Positions 59,800 through 64,000 of a stretch of DNA of 64,000 bases are shown here, piece by piece. A program made the translations under genes and the position numbers. Position 1 is the first letter of the stretch. Each line of letters opens with the position of its first letter. Source of the stretch: Hirundichthys speculiger (lineage: Eukaryota; Chordata; Actinopteri; Beloniformes; Exocoetidae); NCBI GenBank assembly GCA_018398805.1, contig JAGFBZ010001285.1, positions 826,925 through 890,924 of the forward strand, written 5' to 3'. The notes under the pieces were generated by a model. It had not been told where the DNA came from and did no database searches. It saw only the letters and a program-made list of their open reading frames with translations.

Positions 59800-60200
59800 A
59801 CAGCCAACGATGTTCTGGTGTGGGTTGTTCACGGTGTGTTTTTGGTTTTAGCGAGGGTCTCGTCTCGTCTCCCCTGTCCTGAGTCTCTTGTTTCCTGTGT
59901 TTCTTTAAAGTTATGTCTTGTCTTCATTGTGTTCTGCTTCTCTTTCCTTGTGTTATCCTGATTGTTTGCACCTGTCCCTCGTTTGCTCCTCTGTGTATTT
60001 AAGTCGGGTCTTTCTCCTTTCTGTTTGCTGGTTCATCTCTTCAAAACCCTGGATGTCTCTGGCCTTCTCCCTTCCATGTTCCTGCCTCGCTGTCCCGTCA
60101 CCCCAGTTTGTTAGAGAGCAAATTAAGTTTGGATTTTGGTTGTTTTTGTAAATAAATCACATTTTCTGGATACTCCTGCGTTTGGGTCCTCCATACAACT
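59800..60200 (+). repeat. Dispersed fish retroposon 3' region
   Basis: TCGTCTCGTCTCCCCTGTCC, GTGTATTTAAGTCGGGTCTT, TTTTTGTAAATAAATCAC and finally CTCCTGCGTTTGGGTCCTCC follow in the order I remember for the 3' part of a very common teleost retroposon. The terminal 18-mer occurs inverted at 26,568-26,585. Class not determined. Confidence 0.45.
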
Positions 60201-61060
60201 CACCAACACGACAAATGAATATGTTAGCAGTGAGGTGCAATCAACCTTTGTCAAAATTAATACCAATTTACAGCCTCTAACAAGACTCCAAATGTCATTC
60301 CAGTTAACTAATAGTGTCAATATGGTCCTGACGGGCAAAACGAGGTGATTTTAATGCTGTATGTTTACAAAGCATGTATAAACATATAGATAAGCATATA
60401 GAATTAGGTGTGTTGAAGCAGGGAAACATCTAAAGATCTTAGACATGCAGGACAGCGGCCGTCCAGGACTGGTGGACACATCTGGACTAGAGTGTTCGGT
60501 ACTCTGGCCATGTGTACAATACTCCTGTTATGTAATCTCCTATTGCATAAAATAATAACTTAAAGAGATTACAAAGTAGGATAAGATTTATGCTCACTAT
60601 TGCATTTATAAGTTGCATTTATTTCATTAGTTTAGTTTTTTTTGTAAGTTTTGTCCTTATAATCTAGTTTCCACAGCTGAAACTGCAGCTCTGCTTTCCT
60701 GAATTTCATCTATGGTCTTTTTTTTTTTTTTTTTTTTTTGCTCCTACTGTGGAACTGGTTTTCTACTAACATGAGAGTTAAAAAAAATGCAAGTGTCAAA
60801 TTGTTCCTCAGTTCTTTATTTTAGCCTTACTAAAAAAAAATGTTAACAAAAAAACACAGAAAAGAGAACCACAGATGAATTAATGTAGTACAACTGCTGG
60901 CCTTTACAGTGATTACCTGACAAAGTTACCTTTACTTAATTTAGCAGACGGCCTTGTCTAAAGTCTGGAACATATTAGGGTCAACTGAGATTTGCGTCTC
61001 ATCGAGATGTTCATTACACAGTTCTCAGGGGGAGCCACAGTCCTGACGGCCCTCAGAGGA
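60201..61060. other. Gene-free stretch
   Basis: No gene recognised. A T run of about 20 lies at 60,719-60,739. Confidence 0.5.
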
Positions 61061-61082
61061 CCCCCCCCCCCCCCCCCCCCCC
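61061..61082. repeat. Poly(C) run
   Basis: 22 consecutive C. Confidence 0.9.
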
Positions 61083-61215
61083 AATTTCTTAAACTTAAAA
61101 AATTAAACAATTTCTGGATGTGTGGTGTTCCTCGTGACAAACATTGCTGATGAGATACATAAGATCAGTGCATATCAGACATATAACTACCATCTGACTG
61201 ACATAAAGGATAGGG

Positions 61216-61216
<1 letters not shown>

Positions 61217-61277
<61 letters not shown>
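61217..61277. repeat. (GT)n microsatellite
   Basis: About 30 uninterrupted GT units. The His/Thr-repeat open frames on the minus strand are by-products. Confidence 0.95.
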
Positions 61278-61280
<3 letters not shown>

Positions 61281-61769
61281 TTTTCTTTTCCTTTTTTTTG
61301 TCCCTCCTGAGAAAACATGAATATGCATAAATGAAAATTCACAACCTCAGCCTTTAAGCTTTTCTTTAATTGAGTTGTCAGTGTGTGCTGCATATCACTG
61401 CAAAGGTTATAAGACACATATCTCCGCGGTAACAGGAAGTCACCATGTACTGCTTTGATAAAACCTTTTGCATACTCAGTATATGTACGCTGTATATATA
61501 CACTAGACACAGAGTGGTACCAGTCACACAATTTAAAACTCATCAAACAGCTTAAAATATGCTTTACCGTGTTTATAAAGGGATTACGTAACACAGTGAA
61601 CCCTTAAATGAGATGGACAGCCTGCAGCACCACTTACATGAAGAAACTAGTCTACTATACTAACAAGAGACAAAGTATTTTACACATGCATGTTGGAGGT
61701 GACTGCGATTGTGAGTGTTTTTCTTTAGGGTCACCTTGAAGGGGACGGAGAAAAGAAGACTTTGAGAAT
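61278..61769. other. Gene-free stretch
   Basis: No gene or mobile-element motif recognised. Confidence 0.5.
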
Positions 61770-63112
61770 AAAGTCATCCATCCATCCATCATCTATACCT
61801 GTTCAATCCTCTGCAGGGTCACAGGGATCTGCTGGAGTCTGTCCCAGGTCTCTTCAGGTGAAAGGCAGGGGTCCACCTGAACAGGTCACCAGTCCATCAC
61901 AGGGCCACACATAGACAAACAACCACGCACACTCACAATCACTCCTACAGGTGATCTAGAACCACCAGGTAACCTGACATGCAGGTCTTTGGACTGTGGG
62001 AGGAAGCTGGAGAACCTGGAGGAAACCCACGTAAGCACAGGGAGAACATGGAAACTCCACACAGAAAGACCTGCTGAGGTTCGAACCAGGAACCTTCTAG
62101 AACCTGGAGGAAACCCACGTAAGCACAGGGAGAACATGGAAACTCCACACAGAAAGACCTGCTGAGGTTCGAACCAGGAACCTTCTAGAACCTGGAGGAA
62201 ACCCACGTAAGCACATGGAGAACATGGAAACTCCACACAGAAAGACCTGCTGAGGTTCAAACCAGGAACCTTCTAGAACCTGGAGGAAACCCACGTAAGC
62301 ACACGGGAGAACATGGAAACTCCACACAGAAAGACCTGCTGAGGTTCGAACCAGGAACCTTCTAGAACCTGGAGGAAAAACCCACGTAAGCACACGGAGA
62401 ACATGGAAACTCCACACGGAAAGACCTGCTGAGGTTCGAACCAGGAACCTTCTAGAACCTGGAGGAAACCCACATAAGCACGGGGAGAACATGGAAACTC
62501 CACACAGAAAGACCTGCTGAGGTTCAAACCAGGAACCTTCTAGAACCTGGAGGAAACCCACGTAAGCACACGGAGAACATGGAAACTTCACACAGAAAGA
62601 CCTGCTGAGGTTCGAACCAGGAACCTTCTAGAACCTGGAGGAAACCCACGTAAGCACACGGAGAACATGGAAACTCCACACAGAAAGACCTGCTGAGGTT
62701 CAAACCAGGAACCTTCTAGAACCTGGAGGAAACCCACGTAAGCACACGGAGAACATGGAAACTCCACACGGAAAGACCTGCTGAGGTTCGAACCAGGAAC
62801 CTTCTAGAACCTGGAGGAAACCCACGTAAGCACACGGAGAACATGGAAACTCCACACAGAAAGACCTGCTGAGGTTCAAACCAGGAACCTTCTAGAACCT
62901 GGAGGAAACCCACGTAAGCACACGGAGAACATGGAAACTCCACACAGAAAGACCTGCTGAGGTTCGAACCAGGAACCTTCTAGAACCTGGAGGAAACCCA
63001 CGTAAGCACACGGAGAACATGGAAACTCCACACAGAAAGACCTGCTGAGGTTCAAACCAGGAACCTTCTAGCTGTGAGACAACAGTGCTGACCACTAAGC
63101 CACTGTACTGCC
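61770..63112 (-). repeat. SINE copy with an internal 88-bp array carrying B-box-like motifs
   Basis: The minus-oriented SINE starts (its tail) with TCCATCCATCCATC at 61,776. It continues through CACAGGGCCACACATAGACA and TGGACTGTGGGAGGAAGCTG and ends at 63,112 in the tRNA-like head (CTGTGAGACAACAGTGCTGA then CCACTAAGCCACTG). Between 62,010 and 63,070 an 88-bp segment is repeated about 12 times. Each unit contains GGTTCGAACCAGGAACC or GGTTCAAACCAGGAACC, which on the minus strand includes a Pol III B-box-like GGTTCGAACC. The periodic minus-strand frames (about 29 residues per unit) are artefacts of the array. Confidence 0.88.
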
Positions 63113-63436
63113 TAGAATAAAGTCATAATATTGTAAAATAAAGTCATACTTTTACATGCAAAAAATAATTTGGAATATATTATCAAAATAGAGTCCTAAA
63201 ATATGCTGATAATGAGGGCTGTGCTGAACTTTGTTAAGGAAATCCTTCATCTTTTGGGAAATACTCACACCTTGAAAAGAAGTATTATCAAAAGTACTGT
63301 GCTGAATGATTTTTCTTGTGTGAATATTTTTGTCATGAAAGTACAACTTTATTCTTGGGAAATTACTATTTGAATCCTTTTTTTCCATCATTTCCTTCAT
63401 TAAATGTTGCTCTCGCTGCTCAGCTCCTCCACGTAG
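63113..63436. other. 3' flank of the GnRH receptor gene
   Basis: AT-rich DNA downstream of the receptor stop codon on the minus strand. It probably includes its 3' untranslated region. No clear single poly(A) signal is assigned. Confidence 0.4.
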
Positions 63437-63886
63437 TCAGATGCTGCTGTCGGCGGGTTTCAGCTCAGTCTGTCCCCAGCTGCTGTCCTTTACCGCCGTG
63501 GTCATCACTTCTCTGGAGAGCAGATCAGCTGAAGGACATTTTACAGACTCGGCCGTCACTGTTTTGGTTTCCAGACCGGACGTCGTGGTGGCTTTACGGC
63601 AGCAGCTCCGTACCCCCCTGTGGAAGCGTATGGTGAACAGGCCATAGATGATGGGGTCCAGGCAGGTGTTGAAAAGTCCAAAGATGAACAGGATATGAGT
63701 TAGGGAGTGAGAAACCTTTCCCTCCAGGTCGTCGGGGAAGAACCAGTACCACAGACCCAACAGGTAATATGGAGTCCAGCACACTAATGAAGCAGATCAC
63801 TATGACGATGCTCATTTTCAGAGTCTTCATCCGTGCTTTGGGGATGTTGTTCTTAGAGCAGCGTAGATGCGGCTCATCAGAGGACA
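63437..63886 (-). CDS. gnrhr: Gonadotropin-releasing hormone receptor, last exon, with a one-base frameshift
   Basis: Terminal exon of a rhodopsin-class GPCR that binds GnRH and signals through Gq at the plasma membrane. The exon starts after a TCCTGCAG acceptor (minus strand, 63,887-63,894). The third intracellular loop and start of helix 6 read KNNIPKARMKTLKMSIVIVI. Then CWTPYYLLGLWYWFFPDD (helix 6-7 loop), HSLTHILFIFGLFN and DPIIYGLFTIRFHRG (helix 7 with its DPxxY motif) are in a different frame, followed by a Ser/Thr-rich cytoplasmic tail ending at 63,437. The tail is typical of non-mammalian receptors and absent from the mammalian type I form. The frame changes at 63,785, where one extra T (plus strand) breaks the codons before CWTP. 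Both sides are well conserved, so this is either an assembly/sequencing error or a recent inactivation. The exact paralogue among teleost receptors is not determined. Confidence 0.88.
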
Positions 63887-64000
63887 CTGCAGGAGACAAA
63901 GACAACTACTAACAGCTGACCACTGGAATTGTTAATTTAAAAAAAAAAACATGCTGAAAATTACTGTGTACTTGGATAAATTTACTTTTCAAAGACCTTT
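63887..64000 (-). other. Intron of the GnRH receptor gene
   Basis: Sequence upstream of the acceptor on the minus strand, with a pyrimidine-rich TTGTCTTTGTCTCC before CTGCAG. The preceding exons lie outside the window. Confidence 0.6.

Noticed and set aside
62010..63070. CRISPR-like regular repeat spacing
   Set aside because: The units are contiguous 88-mers with no unique spacers, in vertebrate DNA and derived from a SINE.
61886..63095. Several minus-strand frames of about 29-residue repeats (up to 164 codons)
   Set aside because: They follow the 88-bp SINE-derived array, restart in different frames whenever a unit has an indel, and include tRNA-like promoter sequence.

Overview
The window reads as vertebrate nuclear DNA from a ray-finned (teleost) fish. 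The coding pieces are a GnRH receptor with a cytoplasmic tail, an intronless hatching-enzyme (astacin) gene and SLCO3A1. The repeats are typical of teleosts: L2, RTE and Jockey/Rex-type LINEs, Tc1 and hAT relics, a tRNA-type SINE ending in ATGG repeats, and very long microsatellites. I cannot name the species. Only three host genes can be supported: the first two exons of slco3a1 (minus strand, about 16.0-19.8 kb, with a GC-rich promoter), one complete astacin-family high choriolytic (hatching) enzyme gene (27.8-28.6 kb, plus strand), and the last exon of a gonadotropin-releasing hormone receptor (63.4-63.9 kb, minus strand), which carries a one-base frameshift.

Layout. 1-16 kb: gene-poor DNA with two eroded Tc1-like relics, an hAT-type element with a perfect 8-bp target duplication, a SINE, an 11-bp minisatellite and a (TA)n tract. 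16-20 kb: slco3a1 exons 2 and 1. 20-27.7 kb: intergenic, with a 1.1-kb TCCA array, a palindrome cluster and a 14-bp minisatellite. 27.7-28.7 kb: the hatching enzyme with TATA box, paired E-boxes and poly(A) signal. 29.4-30.9 kb: a second hAT-type element. 31.9-52.4 kb: a nested block of mobile DNA. 54.2-56 kb: an RTE-clade LINE relic interrupted by a hAT MITE and expanded by 56-bp repeats. 56-61.7 kb: mostly unassigned. 61.8-63.1 kb: a SINE whose tRNA-like B-box segment has been amplified into an 88-bp array.

The nested block is the most informative part. A Tc1 end (31.87 kb) abuts an old LINE. That LINE is split by a young L2 LINE (32.64-45.13 kb), and the L2 is split by an 8.1-kb minus-strand LTR retroelement (35,942-44,041). 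This retroelement has 2.09-kb LTRs that look almost identical, an AGGG target duplication, a tRNA-Lys primer-binding site and a purine tract, but only remnants of coding sequence. The right part of the old LINE abuts a 6.5-kb DNA transposon (about 45,353-51,866). This carries two adjacent genes: an intact nine-exon gene for a 525-residue PB1-like/'SAMD3-like' protein and, four bases after its stop codon, a two-zinc-finger protein whose motif order resembles CACTA/EnSpm transposases. This two-gene element is the best candidate for a poorly described system. The host genes do not form a functional unit. Calls rest on reading motifs by eye and on family knowledge; no database search was possible.
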